A stretch of 64,000 bases of DNA from Methylonatrum kenyense (lineage in GTDB: Bacteria; Pseudomonadota; Gammaproteobacteria; Nitrococcales; Aquisalimonadaceae), in contig NZ_JALPKO010000003.1 of the NCBI RefSeq assembly GCF_023195885.1, positions 1-64,000 on the forward strand. Direction: 5' to 3'. Positions 1 to 9,520 of this stretch are shown here, piece by piece. Positions within the stretch are counted from its first letter, which is position 1. Every line of letters begins with the position of its first letter. The position numbers were made by a program, and so were the translations under genes. The notes under the pieces are model-generated. The model ran no database searches, was not told where the DNA came from, and was given only the letters and a program-made list of their open reading frames with translations.

Positions 1-30
1 CCACCGGCCCGGTAGCTACGGCTACCGAAC

Positions 31-103
31 CGGCACCGCGCCTTGCCAGATGACCAAAACCGGTCTCGGGCGCAGACGCGGGAATAAATCAGTGTTTCCC
101 TAG
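31..103. repeat. MITE-like family 1 repeat, partial copy
   Basis: The stretch ends GCGGGAATAAATCAGTGTTTCCCTAG, split here only by the length limit as GCGGGAATAAATC then AGTGTTTCCCTAG. It shares its inner part (CTTGCCAGATGA, then GGGCGCAGACGCG) with copies near 53.2 and 55.2 kb. The left end is not visible. Its terminal CTAG provides the stop codon of the PilZ gene on the minus strand. Confidence 0.75.
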
Positions 104-498
104 TTGCCGACCCAGTCGTCCAGCAGTTGCTGCAGTTCGCGCTCGGTCAGATTCGGGTCCTGAAGGTTGAGCTCCAGCAGGCGTCTCAGATGCCCCAGGC
201 TGTCGATGTCGATGCGGCGACAGTGGAAGCCGGCCCGGTCGGCGTGCCGATGCGCCAGTTCCACTTCCATGTCGATCTGCGCGGGTTCGCCCAGCCGCAG
301 ATGCAGGCGGCCGGCGTCGCCGGTATTTCCCTGCCAGTCGGCCGGCGGCTCCAGCAGTGCGCCCTTCAGGGACAGGTCCAGTAGTTGTACCAGGAATCGC
401 TGGCCCTGCCAGTCCAGTTCTGCGCTTCCGTGGAAGTCGGCGCGCGAAAACCGACGCCGCTCGCTGTGCGAATTGCTTGGCATGACGGCGTCCTCCAC
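100..498 (-). CDS. PilZ-domain protein, probable c-di-GMP binding
   Basis: A 132-residue single-domain protein. The N-terminal arginine cluster RRRFSR (residues 14-19) and the D41-x-S43-x-x-G46 motif match the two c-di-GMP-binding elements of the PilZ family, so it probably senses this messenger, possibly to control motility or envelope functions; the target is unknown. The first ATG is at 498 and an in-frame ATG lies at 483, so the exact start is uncertain. It follows folD by 24 bases on the same strand and is probably co-transcribed. Its TAG stop lies inside the end of a family 1 repeat, so the native 3' end may have been altered by that insertion. Confidence 0.85.
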   Translation of the reverse strand: MEDAVMPSNSHSERRRFSRADFHGSAELDWQGQRFLVQLLDLSLKGALLEPPADWQGNTGDAGRLHLRLGEPAQIDMEVELAHRHADRAGFHCRRIDIDSLGHLRRLLELNLQDPNLTERELQQLLDDWVGN

Positions 499-522
499 AG
501 GGCCCTCCGGCAGTATGACGCC

Positions 523-1389
523 TCAGCCGCCGATTGCGGAATCCCGTTGCTCGGCGGCGCGTAGCGTATTCCCCAGCAGCGTCGCAACGGTCATCGGGCC
601 GACCCCGCCGGGTACCGGCGTAATCCAGGCCGCCTTTTCGGCCACCGGCTCGAAGTCGACATCGCCGCAAAGCTTGCCATCGTTGAGCCGGTTGATGCCG
701 ACATCGATCACGATGGCGCCGGGCTTGATCCAGTCCGCCTGGACGAAACGCGGTTTACCCACCGCCGCCACCACCAGGTCCGCCTGCCGCAACATGGCCG
801 GCAGGTCCTGCGTGCGGCTGTGGCAAATGCTGACCGTGCAGCGTGCATTCAGCAGTTCCAGGGCCATCGGCCGGCCGACGATATTCGACTGGCCGATGAT
901 CACCGCGTGCAGGCCAGCCAGCGGAATCTCGGCCCGTTGCAACAGCGTCATGATGCCGTGGGGCGTGCAGGGCCGGAGACCCGGGAGTTTCAGCGCCAGT
1001 CGGCCCATGTTGACCGGGTGGAACCCGTCCACGTCCTTGTCCGGGTGAATGGCGTTAATGACCGCCTGGGCGTCGATTTGGTCCGGCAACGGCAACTGCA
1101 CCAGGATGCCATCCACCGCGGCATCGGCATTCAGGGTTTCGATCAGTGCGAGCAGTTCCGCCTGCGGCACGTTGGCGGGCAGGTCGTGGCCGGTGGAGAG
1201 ATAGCCGATCGCCTCGCAGGTTTGCCGCTTCTTGCGCACGTAGATCGACGAGGCCGGATTGTCGCCAACCAGGATGACCGCCAGCCCCGGCGCCCGGCCA
1301 CCGGCCTCGCGTCGTGCCCGAACGGCGCTGGCAAGGTCCTCCTGGACCTGCCGTGCGCAGGCCTTGCCATCAAGTAAACGTGCTGCCAT
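523..1389 (-). CDS. folD: Bifunctional methylene-THF dehydrogenase / methenyl-THF cyclohydrolase FolD
   Basis: 288 residues, the usual FolD length. It interconverts 5,10-methylene-, methenyl- and 10-formyl-tetrahydrofolate in the cytoplasm, supplying one-carbon units and NADPH. Visible signatures are Y50-V-x-x-K54 (catalytic tyrosine and lysine), the Rossmann segment [10 protein letters not shown] and the C-terminal [10 protein letters not shown]. The open frame continues far upstream across the tRNA genes, but the ATG at 1389 is preceded by GAGGAG at good spacing and starts the family's normal N-terminus (MAARLLDGK). It is divergent from the tRNA cluster and upstream of the PilZ gene. Confidence 0.97.
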   Translation of the reverse strand: MAARLLDGKACARQVQEDLASAVRARREAGGRAPGLAVILVGDNPASSIYVRKKRQTCEAIGYLSTGHDLPANVPQAELLALIETLNADAAVDGILVQLPLPDQIDAQAVINAIHPDKDVDGFHPVNMGRLALKLPGLRPCTPHGIMTLLQRAEIPLAGLHAVIIGQSNIVGRPMALELLNARCTVSICHSRTQDLPAMLRQADLVVAAVGKPRFVQADWIKPGAIVIDVGINRLNDGKLCGDVDFEPVAEKAAWITPVPGGVGPMTVATLLGNTLRAAEQRDSAIGG

Positions 1390-1515
1390 GGGGAACTCCT
1401 CTACCGAAAGCCGCCGGAGTGTCGCATGGGTTTCCGGGGTCGACAAGCCGCTTGCCGTAGTTAGGTGCCTGTTTCTGACCGGTTTTCCCATTGATCCTGG
1501 TGCCGGCCAGCCAGA

Positions 1516-1544
1516 TTGACGGCTGCGGGTGCGCTGCGTAATAT
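1516..1544 (+). promoter_or_regulatory. Sigma70-like promoter of the tRNA cluster
   Basis: TTGACG (1516-1521), a 17-base spacer, then TAATAT (1539-1544). Transcription would start near 1551, about 40 bases before tRNA-Pro, which suits a leader removed during tRNA processing. Confidence 0.7.
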
Positions 1545-1589
1545 TGCGCTTCCGTCGCGGGGCCAGCGGATTAAGCACGCAGGCGGCAA

Positions 1590-1666
1590 CGGGGTGTAGC
1601 GCAGCCTGGTAGCGCGCCAGCTTTGGGAGCTGGATGTCGGGGGTTCGAATCCCTCCACCCCGACCA
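1590..1666 (+). tRNA. tRNA-Pro (anticodon TGG)
   Basis: 77 bases with an encoded CCA end. The anticodon stem CCAGC/GCTGG encloses the loop TTTGGGA, giving TGG. The T-arm GGGGGTTCGAATCCCTC and the acceptor CGGGGTG/CACCCCG are intact. Confidence 0.97.
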
Positions 1667-1703
1667 AAGCGATTTGTGGCGCCCTGATTCGAAAGCGTAT
1701 CAT

Positions 1704-1780
1704 GCGCCCGTAGCTCAACCGGATAGAGCATCGGCCTTCTAAGCCGACGGTTGCAGGTTCGAGTCCTGCCGGGCGTGCCA
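1704..1780 (+). tRNA. tRNA-Arg (anticodon TCT)
   Basis: 77 bases with encoded CCA. The anticodon loop CTTCTAA gives TCT, which reads AGA. The acceptor stem GCGCCCG/CGGGCGT holds with a wobble pair. It lies 37 bases after tRNA-Pro. Confidence 0.97.
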
Positions 1781-1819
1781 GATCCGGATGCCCGTTGCAG
1801 GCGATAAAGCAGGTTCAAT

Positions 1820-1896
1820 GGTGGGCGTAGCTCAGTTGGTAGAGCCCTGGATTGTGATTCCAGTCGTCGTGGGTTCGAGTCCCATCGTCCACCCCA
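1820..1896 (+). tRNA. tRNA-His (anticodon GTG)
   Basis: 77 bases starting with the extra G at position -1 that is typical of histidine tRNAs. The loop ATTGTGATT gives GTG, and the 3' end is CCACCCCA. D-arm and anticodon arm closely resemble the Escherichia coli tRNA. Confidence 0.96.
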
Positions 1897-1901
1897 GTTT
1901 T

Positions 1902-1933
1902 TAGGGAAACACCGAATTATCAGTGTTTCCTTA
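1902..1933. repeat. Minimal family 1 element between two tRNA genes
   Basis: A 32-base unit made of the two repeat ends only. TA is followed by GGGAAACACCGAATTATCAG and then TGTTTCCT and TA. The ends are inverted copies of one another and both are flanked by TA. It lies between tRNA-His and tRNA-Lys. Confidence 0.75.
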
Positions 1934-1955
1934 ACGGGTGTATTGCGCCCGTGCC

Positions 1956-2031
<76 letters not shown>

Positions 2032-2216
2032 GTTTCGATCCGCATGGGCGGGCAGGCGCGCTTGGTGCCGCTTCGCAGACATGCTGGAGGCAATGTCCGA
2101 GACGAGACCGGCAGCGTCACCAATGACTGGCTTACGGGCGATGTCCGTAGGCCATTTTCGTTTCTGGGAGCCGGTCTTGCGTCACCACGCGGTGCCGGCG
2201 TCGAGGGCCAGGACAG

Positions 2217-2304
2217 GCGAAAGTGGCGGAACTGGTAGACGCGCTGGATTTAGGTTCCAGTGGGGTAATCCCCCGTGAGAGTTCGAGTCTCTCCTTTCGC
2301 ACCA
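2217..2304 (+). tRNA. tRNA-Leu (anticodon TAG)
   Basis: 88 bases with a long variable arm and encoded CCA. The anticodon region GGATTTAGGTTCC gives TAG. It lies 185 bases after tRNA-Lys and 62 bases before tig, so it may be the last member of the same transcript. Confidence 0.96.
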
Positions 2305-2366
2305 ACACCGGATTTCGGTCGATACCGCCGCAGGTGGCCGGACGATGACATGAAGAGGATGTTCAG

Positions 2367-3722
2367 ATGCAAGTGACCGTTGAGACCACTGAAGGCCTGG
2401 AGCGCCGAATGAGCGTCCAGGTGCCGGCTGCCCGGCTTGACGACGAGGTGCGCAGTCGATTGCAGAACCTCGCCCGCACGGTGCGGCTGGATGGTTTCCG
2501 GCCGGGCAAGGTACCGCTGAAGGTCGTCGAGAAGCGCTACGGTGGCCAGGTTCGCAACGAGGTGCTGTCGGAGGTCGTGCAGCAGACCTATGGCGAGGCC
2601 TTGCAGGAACAGGCGCTGAATCCGGCGGGCGCGCCGCAGGTCGAGGTCAAGCAGGGGCTGGTGGAAGGCGACCTGCAGTACGAGGCGGTTTTCGAGGTCA
2701 TGCCGGATATCGAGGTGCAGGGCATCGACAGCATGACCCTGGAACGCCCGCTGGCCGAGGTTACCGCGGCAGACGTCGACCGGGTGCTGGAGGACCTGCG
2801 CAAGCAACGGGCCGAATACGAGCCGGTGGAGCGCGCGGCCGACGAGGGTGACCGCGTGATCGTCGACTTCGAGGGCGCCGTCGACGGCGAGGACTTCCCG
2901 GGCAGCAGCGGCGAGGACCAGCCGGTGACCATCGGTTCCGGCACCATGCCGCCGGAGTTCGAGAATGCGCTGAAGGGACTCAAGGCGGGCGACGAGAAGG
3001 ACATCGAATACAGCTTCGGCGAGGATTTCCCGACCCAGGAGATTGCCGGCAAGACCGCGGTGTTCAAGACGCGGGTCAAGGAAGTGCGGGAACCGCGCCC
3101 GCCGGAACTCAATGATGAACTGGCGGCCGCGATCGGCGTTCAGGAAGGAGGCCTGCAGGGCCTGCGTGACCTGATCCAGAAGAATCTGGAGAGCGAATCG
3201 GCACGGGCGACCCAGGCACGACTCAAGGAACAGGTCACGGAACACCTGGTGCAGTCGAATGAGCTGACGCTGCCGAAGGCGCTGGTCGACAGTGAAATCG
3301 AGGCGCTGCAGCAGCAGATGAAGCAGCGTCTGCAGCAGCAGACAGGCGCTGCAGATGACCGTGACCTGCCGGCCGAGATCTTCGAGGGACAGGCACGGCG
3401 CCGCGTGACCCTGGGGCTGATAATGAACCGGCTGATCGCCGACAACGATATCCGCCTGGATCACGAGCGGCTGAGCCAGCGCCTGCGGGAAATGGCGTCC
3501 GGTTACGAAAAGCCGGAAGAGGTGATCAAGCAATACACCCAGAATCGGCAACTGATGCAGGCGCTGGAGATCAACGTGCTGGAAGATCAGGTGGTGGACT
3601 GGGCCGTGGAACAGGCCAAGATCACCGATGTCTCCATGGAGCTTGAGGACCTTCTCAATCCGTCCAGGCGGCCGGACAGCGATGCCGCCACCGACGAAGC
3701 AGGCAGCGAGGACGACAAGTAA
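2367..3722 (+). CDS. tig: Trigger factor, ribosome-associated chaperone
   Basis: 451 residues. It binds the ribosome tunnel exit and shields nascent chains. The N-terminal ribosome-binding domain carries the signature GFRPGKVP (residues 43-50). A FKBP-type prolyl isomerase domain spans roughly 150-245 (with FEGAVDG and [13 protein letters not shown]), and the C-terminal helical chaperone domain follows. The tail is acidic ([13 protein letters not shown]). The ATG sits after AAGAGGATGTTCAG, a fair ribosome site. Its stop overlaps the clpP start as TAATG, so translation of the two is likely coupled. Confidence 0.98.
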   Translation: MQVTVETTEGLERRMSVQVPAARLDDEVRSRLQNLARTVRLDGFRPGKVPLKVVEKRYGGQVRNEVLSEVVQQTYGEALQEQALNPAGAPQVEVKQGLVEGDLQYEAVFEVMPDIEVQGIDSMTLERPLAEVTAADVDRVLEDLRKQRAEYEPVERAADEGDRVIVDFEGAVDGEDFPGSSGEDQPVTIGSGTMPPEFENALKGLKAGDEKDIEYSFGEDFPTQEIAGKTAVFKTRVKEVREPRPPELNDELAAAIGVQEGGLQGLRDLIQKNLESESARATQARLKEQVTEHLVQSNELTLPKALVDSEIEALQQQMKQRLQQQTGAADDRDLPAEIFEGQARRRVTLGLIMNRLIADNDIRLDHERLSQRLREMASGYEKPEEVIKQYTQNRQLMQALEINVLEDQVVDWAVEQAKITDVSMELEDLLNPSRRPDSDAATDEAGSEDDK

Positions 3723-4363
3723 TGAGTCAGAGCAGCGACGGCCAGGATCCCAACGCAGTGTTCGCCAACCTGGTGCCCATGGTGGTCGAGCAGACCTCCC
3801 GCGGCGAACGTGCCTACGACATTTTCTCGCGCCTGCTGAAGGAGCGGGTGGTGTTCCTGGTTGGTCCGGTGGAGGACCACATGGCGAACCTGCTGGTCGC
3901 CCAGCTGCTGTTCCTGGAGTCCGAGAACCCGGACAAGGACATCAACCTCTACATCAACTCGCCGGGTGGCTCGGTGACCGCAGGCATGGCCATTTATGAC
4001 ACCATGCAGTTCATCCGTCCGGATGTCAGCACCGTTTGTCTCGGCCAGGCGGCGAGCATGGGCGCGCTGTTGCTGGCGGGCGGTGCCGCCGGCAAGCGCT
4101 ACTGCCTGCCCAACTCGCGGATGATGATTCACCAGCCACTGGGCGGCTACCAGGGGCAGGCCACGGACATCGATATCCATGCGCGGGAAATCCTCTCGAT
4201 CCGCGATCGGCTGAACCGAATCCTGTCTCACCATACCGGCCAGGAGCTGGAGAAGGTCCAGCAGGACACCGACCGTGACAATTTCCTCAGCCCCGAGGCC
4301 GCGGTCGACTACGGCCTGGTCGATTCCGTACTCCAGGACCGCGCCTCGATGGCAGCAAGCTGA
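3722..4363 (+). CDS. clpP: ATP-dependent Clp protease proteolytic subunit
   Basis: 213 residues. It forms the double-heptamer serine protease chamber served by ClpX. The catalytic triad is visible: Ser112 in ASMGALL, His137 in MIHQPLGG and Asp186 in DTDRDNF. An N-terminal stretch of about 14 residues matches the propeptide removed by self-cleavage in relatives. It overlaps tig by one base pair of codons (TAATG). clpX follows 267 bases later. Confidence 0.98.
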   Translation: MSQSSDGQDPNAVFANLVPMVVEQTSRGERAYDIFSRLLKERVVFLVGPVEDHMANLLVAQLLFLESENPDKDINLYINSPGGSVTAGMAIYDTMQFIRPDVSTVCLGQAASMGALLLAGGAAGKRYCLPNSRMMIHQPLGGYQGQATDIDIHAREILSIRDRLNRILSHHTGQELEKVQQDTDRDNFLSPEAAVDYGLVDSVLQDRASMAAS

Positions 4364-4381
4364 GGGGATCTCCGGCGCCCC

Positions 4382-4404
4382 GGCCGGGCCGCTTGCGCCC
4401 GGCC
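4382..4404. other. GC-rich hairpin between clpP and clpX
   Basis: GGCCGGGC and GCCCGGCC form a perfect 8-pair stem around a 7-base loop, 18 bases after the clpP stop. There is no T-run, so it is more likely an mRNA-stabilising or attenuating hairpin than a full intrinsic terminator. Confidence 0.5.
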
Positions 4405-4630
4405 CTGCGACATGCTTCCGCCGGTCGGACCGGGCGGGCATATGCAGTTCGACCGAACGGTCAGCCGTGCCGCTTGTCTGATATCCGGAGTGTCCCGAAA
4501 GCGCGATGACGCGTGTTCCGGAACGTCGACCAATTCCTTGCGTGCCCCGGTAAATGCAGGCAAGGTTTGAATGACAGTGGGTGGCTCCGCGCCGCCATTG
4601 CAAGGCTCCGGAAACAACCGAGGATCGGTC

Positions 4631-5908
4631 ATGAGCGACAGAGACAAGTCCAGAGGCGACGACAGTGGAAAGCTCCTCTATTGCTCCTTTTGTGGCAAGA
4701 GTCAGCATGAGGTTCGCAAGCTGATCGCCGGCCCGTCCGTCTTTGTTTGCGACGAGTGTGTCGAGCTGTGCAACGACATCATTCGTGAGGAAATGCAGGA
4801 AAAGGGCGGCACCGGGAACACCAAGCTGCCGAAGCCACAGGAAATCCATCGTGTCCTGGGCGAATACGTGATCGGTCAGGATCACGCCAAGAAGGTGTTG
4901 TCGGTTGCGGTCTACAACCATTACAAGCGGCTCGAGGCCAGCCAGGGCAAGGACGATGTCGAGCTTGCGAAAAGCAATATCCTGCTGATCGGGCCCACCG
5001 GTTCCGGCAAGACGCTGCTGGCCGAGACGTTGGCGCGCCTGCTCGATGTGCCGTTCACCATTGCCGATGCCACCACGCTGACCGAAGCGGGTTATGTGGG
5101 CGAGGATGTCGAGAACATCATTCAGAAGTTGCTGCAGAAGTGTGATTACGACGTCGAGAAGGCGCAGACCGGCATTGTCTACATCGATGAAATCGACAAG
5201 ATCTCGCGCAAGGCGGACAACCCGAGCATTACCCGCGATGTGTCCGGCGAAGGCGTGCAGCAGGCACTGCTCAAGCTGATCGAAGGCACGATTGCCTCGG
5301 TTCCACCGCAGGGTGGCCGCAAGCACCCGCAGCAGGAGTTCCTGCAGGTGAATACCGCGGGCATCCTGTTCATCGTTGGCGGGGCCTTCGCCGGCCTGGA
5401 CCGGGTGATTCAGGAACGCTCCGAGAAAGGCGGTATCGGCTTTTCTGCCCAGGTCAAGGGCGAGGAACAGCGCAAGAGTTTCGGCGAGACCCTGCAGGGG
5501 GTGGAACCGGAGGACCTGATCAAATACGGCCTGATCCCCGAGTTCGTCGGCCGTCTGCCAGTGGTGGCTACCCTCAACGAACTGGACGAGGATGCGCTGG
5601 TCGAGATCCTGACCCAGCCGAAGAATGCGGTGACCAAGCAGTACGCCAAGTTGTTTTCGATGGAGGGCTGTGAGCTCGAGTTTCGCGAGGATGCGTTGCG
5701 CGCCGTCGCCCAGAAGGCGATGGAGCGGAAGACTGGCGCTCGCGGCTTGCGCACGATCATCGAGAATGTGCTGCTCGACACCATGTACGAGATCCCGTCG
5801 ATGGAGAACGTCAGCAAGGCCGTCGTCGATGACGCGGTGATCCGCGGTGAATCCGCTCCCTACCTGATCTACGACGGTCCGGAGCAGAGCAAGGCTGCCT
5901 CCGACTGA
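4631..5908 (+). CDS. clpX: ClpX, unfoldase subunit of ClpXP
   Basis: 425 residues. It unfolds tagged substrates with ATP and feeds them to ClpP. The N-terminal zinc domain has four cysteines, C18-x-x-C21 and C40-x-x-C43. Walker A is GPTGSGKT (121-128) and Walker B is IVYIDEID; a ClpP-docking IGF-type loop is present at GGIGFSAQ. An upstream ATG would add 20 residues that lack family resemblance. The ATG at 4631 gives the normal start MSDRDK and has AGGAT just upstream. Confidence 0.98.
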   Translation: MSDRDKSRGDDSGKLLYCSFCGKSQHEVRKLIAGPSVFVCDECVELCNDIIREEMQEKGGTGNTKLPKPQEIHRVLGEYVIGQDHAKKVLSVAVYNHYKRLEASQGKDDVELAKSNILLIGPTGSGKTLLAETLARLLDVPFTIADATTLTEAGYVGEDVENIIQKLLQKCDYDVEKAQTGIVYIDEIDKISRKADNPSITRDVSGEGVQQALLKLIEGTIASVPPQGGRKHPQQEFLQVNTAGILFIVGGAFAGLDRVIQERSEKGGIGFSAQVKGEEQRKSFGETLQGVEPEDLIKYGLIPEFVGRLPVVATLNELDEDALVEILTQPKNAVTKQYAKLFSMEGCELEFREDALRAVAQKAMERKTGARGLRTIIENVLLDTMYEIPSMENVSKAVVDDAVIRGESAPYLIYDGPEQSKAASD

Positions 5909-5985
5909 ACGCAACGGAGTGATCCGGCGGCCGGGTTTGCCGTCGGGTCGCTCCGCCCCGGCTCCAAATCCAGCCCGCCCGCGTA

Positions 5986-6013
5986 TTGAAAGGTCACAAG
6001 GCCGACCGCATAT
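5986..6013 (+). promoter_or_regulatory. Heat-shock (sigma32)-like promoter of lon
   Basis: TTGAAA (5986-5991), a 14-base spacer, then CCGCATAT (6006-6013). This differs from the sigma32 consensus CTTGAAA / CCCCATNT at few positions. It would give a leader of roughly 45 bases before the lon start. Confidence 0.65.
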
Positions 6014-6067
6014 CACCCCTCAGACGCGGCTCCGACCGCAATCGCAGTCAAATGAGGAAGCTACTCC

Positions 6068-8518
6068 ATGTCCCGGAACGAAGAGTCGTCCGACGTCCTT
6101 CAGGAATCGATGCACCATGCGCCAGTGCTGCCGCTGCGCGATGTCGTCGTCTACCCGCACATGGTGATCCCGCTGTTTGTCGGTCGCGACAAGTCGATCA
6201 AGGCGCTGGAAGCGGCGATGGAGGACGACAAGAAAATCCTGCTGGTGGCCCAGAAAAGCGCCGAGGTAGACGATCCGGCCGAGGATGATCTCTATGATCA
6301 GGGCACGGTGGCGACCATCCTGCAGATGCTGAAGCTGCCCGACGGTACGGTGAAAGTGCTGGTCGAAGGCCTGCACCGCGGGCGCCTGCTGAGCATGCAC
6401 CAGGAGGGCGACTACTTCACCGCCAGCGTGGTGGTGCCGAACGAACGCGACTACAGCGCCGACCGCGAAGTCGAGGTGCTGGCCCGATCGGTGGTGAACC
6501 AGTTCGACCAGTACGTCAAGCTGAACAAGAAGGTGCCGCCGGAGATCCTGTCCTCGCTGGCCGGCATTGATGATCCGGGCCGCCTGGCCGATACCATCGC
6601 GGCGCACATGGCGCTGAAGATCGAGGGCAAGCAGAAGATCCTCGAGATCGAGGACGTACGCGACCGGCTCGAGCACCTGCTGGGCCTGATTGAGGGCGAA
6701 ATCGATATCCTGCAGATCGAGAAGCGGATTCGCGGCCGCGTCAAGCAGCAGATGGAGAAGAGCCAGCGCGAGTATTACCTGAACGAACAGGCCAAGGCGA
6801 TCCAGAAGGAACTGGGCGACCTGGAGGATGTGCCCAACGAGACCGAGGAACTCGAGCAGAAGATCGAGGACGCGGGCATGCCCAAGGAAGTGCATACCAA
6901 GGCCCGCAACGAGCTGAACAAGCTGCGCATGATGCAGCCGATGTCGGCCGAAGCCACCGTGGTCCGCAACTACATCGAATGGCTGACCTCGGTCCCCTGG
7001 AAGAAGCGGACCCGGGTCCGGCACGACCTGGACAAGGCCCAGAGCGTGCTCGATGCGGACCATTATGGCCTGGAGAAGGTCAAGGAGCGGATCGTCGAAT
7101 ACCTGGCCGTGCAGCAGCGGGTGCGCAAGCTGAAAGGCCCGATCCTGTGCCTGGTCGGTCCGCCGGGTGTCGGCAAGACCTCGCTGGGACAGTCCATCGC
7201 CAAGGCGACCAACCGGAAGTTCGTGCGCATGTCGCTGGGCGGTGTGCGCGACGAGGCCGAAATCCGGGGCCATCGCCGGACCTACATCGGTTCGCTGCCG
7301 GGCAAGATCGTGCAGAACATGGCCAAGGCCGCTGCACGCAATCCCCTGTTCCTGCTGGATGAAGTGGACAAGATGGCGATGGATTTCCGGGGCGATCCGG
7401 CATCGGCGCTGCTGGAAGTCCTCGACCCGGAGCAGAACGCCAGCTTCAACGACCATTACCTGGAAGTGGACATTGATCTGTCCCACGTGATGTTCGTGTG
7501 CACCGCCAATACCCTGAACATTCCCGCGCCGTTGCTGGATCGTATGGAGGTCATCCGCCTGCCGGGTTATACCGAGGATGAAAAGCTCAATATCGCCCAG
7601 CGCTACCTGATCCCGAAGCAGCTCAAGGCGAACGGGATTCGCGACGGCGAACTGGACATCAGTGAAGGTGCAGTGCGCGATATCGTGCGCTACTACACCC
7701 GCGAAGCCGGGGTCCGCAACCTGGAGCGCGAACTGGCCAAGATCTCGCGCAAGGTGGTCAAGGAACTGGTGACCAGCAAGCGGGCGAAGAAACTCAAGGT
7801 CACCGCGCAGAACCTGGACCAGTACCTGGGTGTGCGCCGCTTTCGCTACGGTATCGCCGAAGAGAAGGATCAGATCGGCCACGTCACGGGGCTGGCCTGG
7901 ACCGAAGTCGGCGGCGAACTGCTGAACATCGAGTCGGCGGTGGTGCCGGGCAAGGGGCGTTCGACCCAGACCGGTCAGCTCGGCGACGTGATGAAGGAGT
8001 CGATCCAGGCAGCCATGACCGTGGTTCGCAGCCGGGCACGGCTGCTGGGGATCGATCCGGATTTCTATCACCAGAACGACGTGCACGTCCACGTGCCGGA
8101 GGGCGCGATCCCAAAAGACGGACCGAGTGCCGGTATCGGCATGTGCACGGCGCTGGTCTCTGCGCTGACCGGGATTCCGGTCAAGTCAACGGTGGCGATG
8201 ACCGGGGAGATCACGCTGCGCGGTGAGGTCCTGCCGATTGGTGGACTCAAGGAGAAGCTGCTGGCCGCCCAGCGCGGTGGCATTCGCACCGTGATCATTC
8301 CGGAGGAAAACCGGAAGGATCTCACCGAGATACCGGATAACATTACCGGCAAGCTCGATATCCATCCCGTGCGCTGGATCGATCAGGTGCTTGAGCTTGC
8401 GCTGTTGCGGACGCCGACTCCGCTGCCGGAGAAAGCGGACGATGGCACGACGCCCGAGACCGACAAGAAGCGGGAAGGGCGCCGTGGCAAGAAGCAGGGC
8501 GGCGTGCGGGCGCATTGA
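6068..8518 (+). CDS. lon: Lon ATP-dependent protease
   Basis: 816 residues, a bacterial LonA. It degrades damaged and short-lived regulatory proteins. The N-terminal substrate-binding domain contains [12 protein letters not shown]. The AAA+ module has Walker A GPPGVGKT and Walker B FLLDEVDK. The C-terminal protease domain has Ser687 (KDGPSAG) and Lys730 (GGLKEK), the catalytic dyad. The tail is lysine/arginine-rich ([13 protein letters not shown]), beyond the usual end. GAGGAAG precedes the ATG. A sigma32-like promoter lies upstream and the hupB promoter overlaps its stop. Confidence 0.98.
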   Translation: MSRNEESSDVLQESMHHAPVLPLRDVVVYPHMVIPLFVGRDKSIKALEAAMEDDKKILLVAQKSAEVDDPAEDDLYDQGTVATILQMLKLPDGTVKVLVEGLHRGRLLSMHQEGDYFTASVVVPNERDYSADREVEVLARSVVNQFDQYVKLNKKVPPEILSSLAGIDDPGRLADTIAAHMALKIEGKQKILEIEDVRDRLEHLLGLIEGEIDILQIEKRIRGRVKQQMEKSQREYYLNEQAKAIQKELGDLEDVPNETEELEQKIEDAGMPKEVHTKARNELNKLRMMQPMSAEATVVRNYIEWLTSVPWKKRTRVRHDLDKAQSVLDADHYGLEKVKERIVEYLAVQQRVRKLKGPILCLVGPPGVGKTSLGQSIAKATNRKFVRMSLGGVRDEAEIRGHRRTYIGSLPGKIVQNMAKAAARNPLFLLDEVDKMAMDFRGDPASALLEVLDPEQNASFNDHYLEVDIDLSHVMFVCTANTLNIPAPLLDRMEVIRLPGYTEDEKLNIAQRYLIPKQLKANGIRDGELDISEGAVRDIVRYYTREAGVRNLERELAKISRKVVKELVTSKRAKKLKVTAQNLDQYLGVRRFRYGIAEEKDQIGHVTGLAWTEVGGELLNIESAVVPGKGRSTQTGQLGDVMKESIQAAMTVVRSRARLLGIDPDFYHQNDVHVHVPEGAIPKDGPSAGIGMCTALVSALTGIPVKSTVAMTGEITLRGEVLPIGGLKEKLLAAQRGGIRTVIIPEENRKDLTEIPDNITGKLDIHPVRWIDQVLELALLRTPTPLPEKADDGTTPETDKKREGRRGKKQGGVRAH

Positions 8519-8544
8519 CACTGTTTCTGAGCGCTTGGTATAAC
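8515..8544 (+). promoter_or_regulatory. Sigma70-like promoter of hupB
   Basis: TTGACA (8515-8520), an 18-base spacer and TATAAC (8539-8544). The -35 box overlaps the TGA stop codon of lon. The start site would be near 8551, giving hupB an untranslated leader of about 245 bases. Confidence 0.75.
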
Positions 8545-8550
8545 GCCGGG

Positions 8551-8583
8551 ACCGGTGGTTACGCTAAAAGGCGTACCACCGGT
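8551..8583 (+). other. Hairpin at the start of the hupB leader
   Basis: ACCGGTGGTTACGC and GCGTACCACCGGT are inverted copies with one unpaired base, separated by about six bases. The stem lies at the predicted 5' end of the hupB transcript. There is no downstream T-run, so a 5' stabilising or regulatory stem is more likely than a terminator. Confidence 0.55.
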
Positions 8584-8795
8584 TGTTTACATTCAGACGG
8601 GGCAGGTCCGTGCTTGCCGACGTCCCTGAGGATCAAGGGACGCCACGCGGTCAGTCACCCTGGAAAATGCGGCGGATCCCACAGAATGGGCAAAACCTCC
8701 TTTCCGCGCGCAACCAAAGTTTGTACATTGGTCGAGTCGTCGACAACGGAACCGCAGTCGTTGTCCTTTCAGAACAACACCAAGGGGAATACAGG

Positions 8796-9068
8796 ATGAA
8801 TAAATCGGAACTGATCGAAGCCGTGGCACAGTCCGCTGATCTGTCGAAAGCCTCCGCCACCCGTGCGGTTGACGCGGTGCTCGAATCCATCACCGGCGCC
8901 CTGAAGGAGAACGACACCGTCAGTCTGGTGGGTTTCGGTACCTTTACCGTTCGCGAGCGCGCCGCTCGCTCCGGCCGCAATCCGCGAACCGGGGAAACCA
9001 TCAAGATTCCGGCCAGCAAGGTGCCCGGTTTCAAGGCTGGCAAGGCGCTCAAGGATGCAGTAAACTAG
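8796..9068 (+). CDS. hupB: DNA-binding protein HU-beta
   Basis: 90 residues, exactly HU length. It bends and compacts DNA as a dimer. The protein starts [11 protein letters not shown] and has the HU signature [18 protein letters not shown] in the DNA-binding arm. Longer open frames continue upstream, but this ATG is preceded by ACAGG and gives the standard N-terminus. It is followed 20 bases later by tRNA-Val and tRNA-Asp, and the three are probably read through together to the terminator at 9262. Confidence 0.97.
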   Translation: MNKSELIEAVAQSADLSKASATRAVDAVLESITGALKENDTVSLVGFGTFTVRERAARSGRNPRTGETIKIPASKVPGFKAGKALKDAVN

Positions 9069-9087
9069 CGCCCGCTCAGCAGGGGCA

Positions 9088-9163
9088 GGGTGGTTAGCTC
9101 AGCTGGTAGAGCGTCGCCCTTACAAGGCGAATGTCGGGGGTTCGATCCCCTCACCACCCACCA
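9088..9163 (+). tRNA. tRNA-Val (anticodon TAC)
   Basis: 76 bases with encoded CCA. Anticodon loop CTTACAA gives TAC. Acceptor GGGTGGT/ACCACCC is perfect. Confidence 0.97.
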
Positions 9164-9175
9164 GCAACGCATTAC

Positions 9176-9252
9176 GGAGCGGTAGTTCAGTTGGTTAGAA
9201 TACCGGCCTGTCACGCCGGGGGTCGCGGGTTCGAGTCCCGTCCGCTCCGCCA
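9176..9252 (+). tRNA. tRNA-Asp (anticodon GTC)
   Basis: 77 bases ending in CCA. Anticodon loop CTGTCAC gives GTC. Acceptor GGAGCGG/CCGCTCC is perfect. It is 12 bases after tRNA-Val. Confidence 0.97.
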
Positions 9253-9261
9253 GACATGAAG

Positions 9262-9288
9262 AAGGCGCCCAGCAGGGCGCCTTTTTTG
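9262..9288 (+). terminator. Intrinsic terminator after hupB and tRNA genes
   Basis: AGGCGCCC and AGGGCGCCT pair around a short loop, followed directly by a run of six T. Confidence 0.88.
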
Positions 9289-9336
9289 TTTTCGGAAACC
9301 GGGACTGCCAGTCCGGGTCAAACAGGACGGGAAGCC

Positions 9337-9402
9337 CAGTGTTTCCTGACCGCCGAAAGCGAGCTTCCAGCTCGCGCGTGCGAATAAATCAGTGTTTCCT
9401 TA
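9337..9402. repeat. Degenerate family 1 element upstream of ppiD
   Basis: The right end GCGTGCGAATAAATCAG then TGTTTCCTTA is well preserved and finishes at a TA. The left part (CAGTGTTTCCTGAC) looks like a rearranged end rather than the expected inverted one. A small hairpin, GAGCT..AGCTC, lies inside. Confidence 0.65.
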
Positions 9403-9520
9403 AACTGTTGCGCTTTACCGCGGTAGGCCCCACTTGGGGCTCTCCGGACAACTTTCATCATTGCTTTGCGCCCACGTCACAGCCTGAAGCGTGCCGGGGT
9501 AGCAGGAGACAGGACACGCC

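Noticed and set aside
2250-3551. A 433-codon minus-strand frame opposite tig
   Set aside because: Same reason: it is the shadow of trigger factor, and it runs into the tRNA-Leu gene.
4364-4630. A separate small gene between clpP and clpX
   Set aside because: Short frames exist there, but none has a ribosome site or recognisable sequence; a hairpin explains the only visible structure.
3587-8092. Very long open frames on the minus strand opposite clpP, clpX and lon
   Set aside because: They mirror well-supported genes, have no family resemblance, and arise because GC-rich codon use keeps the opposite strand open.
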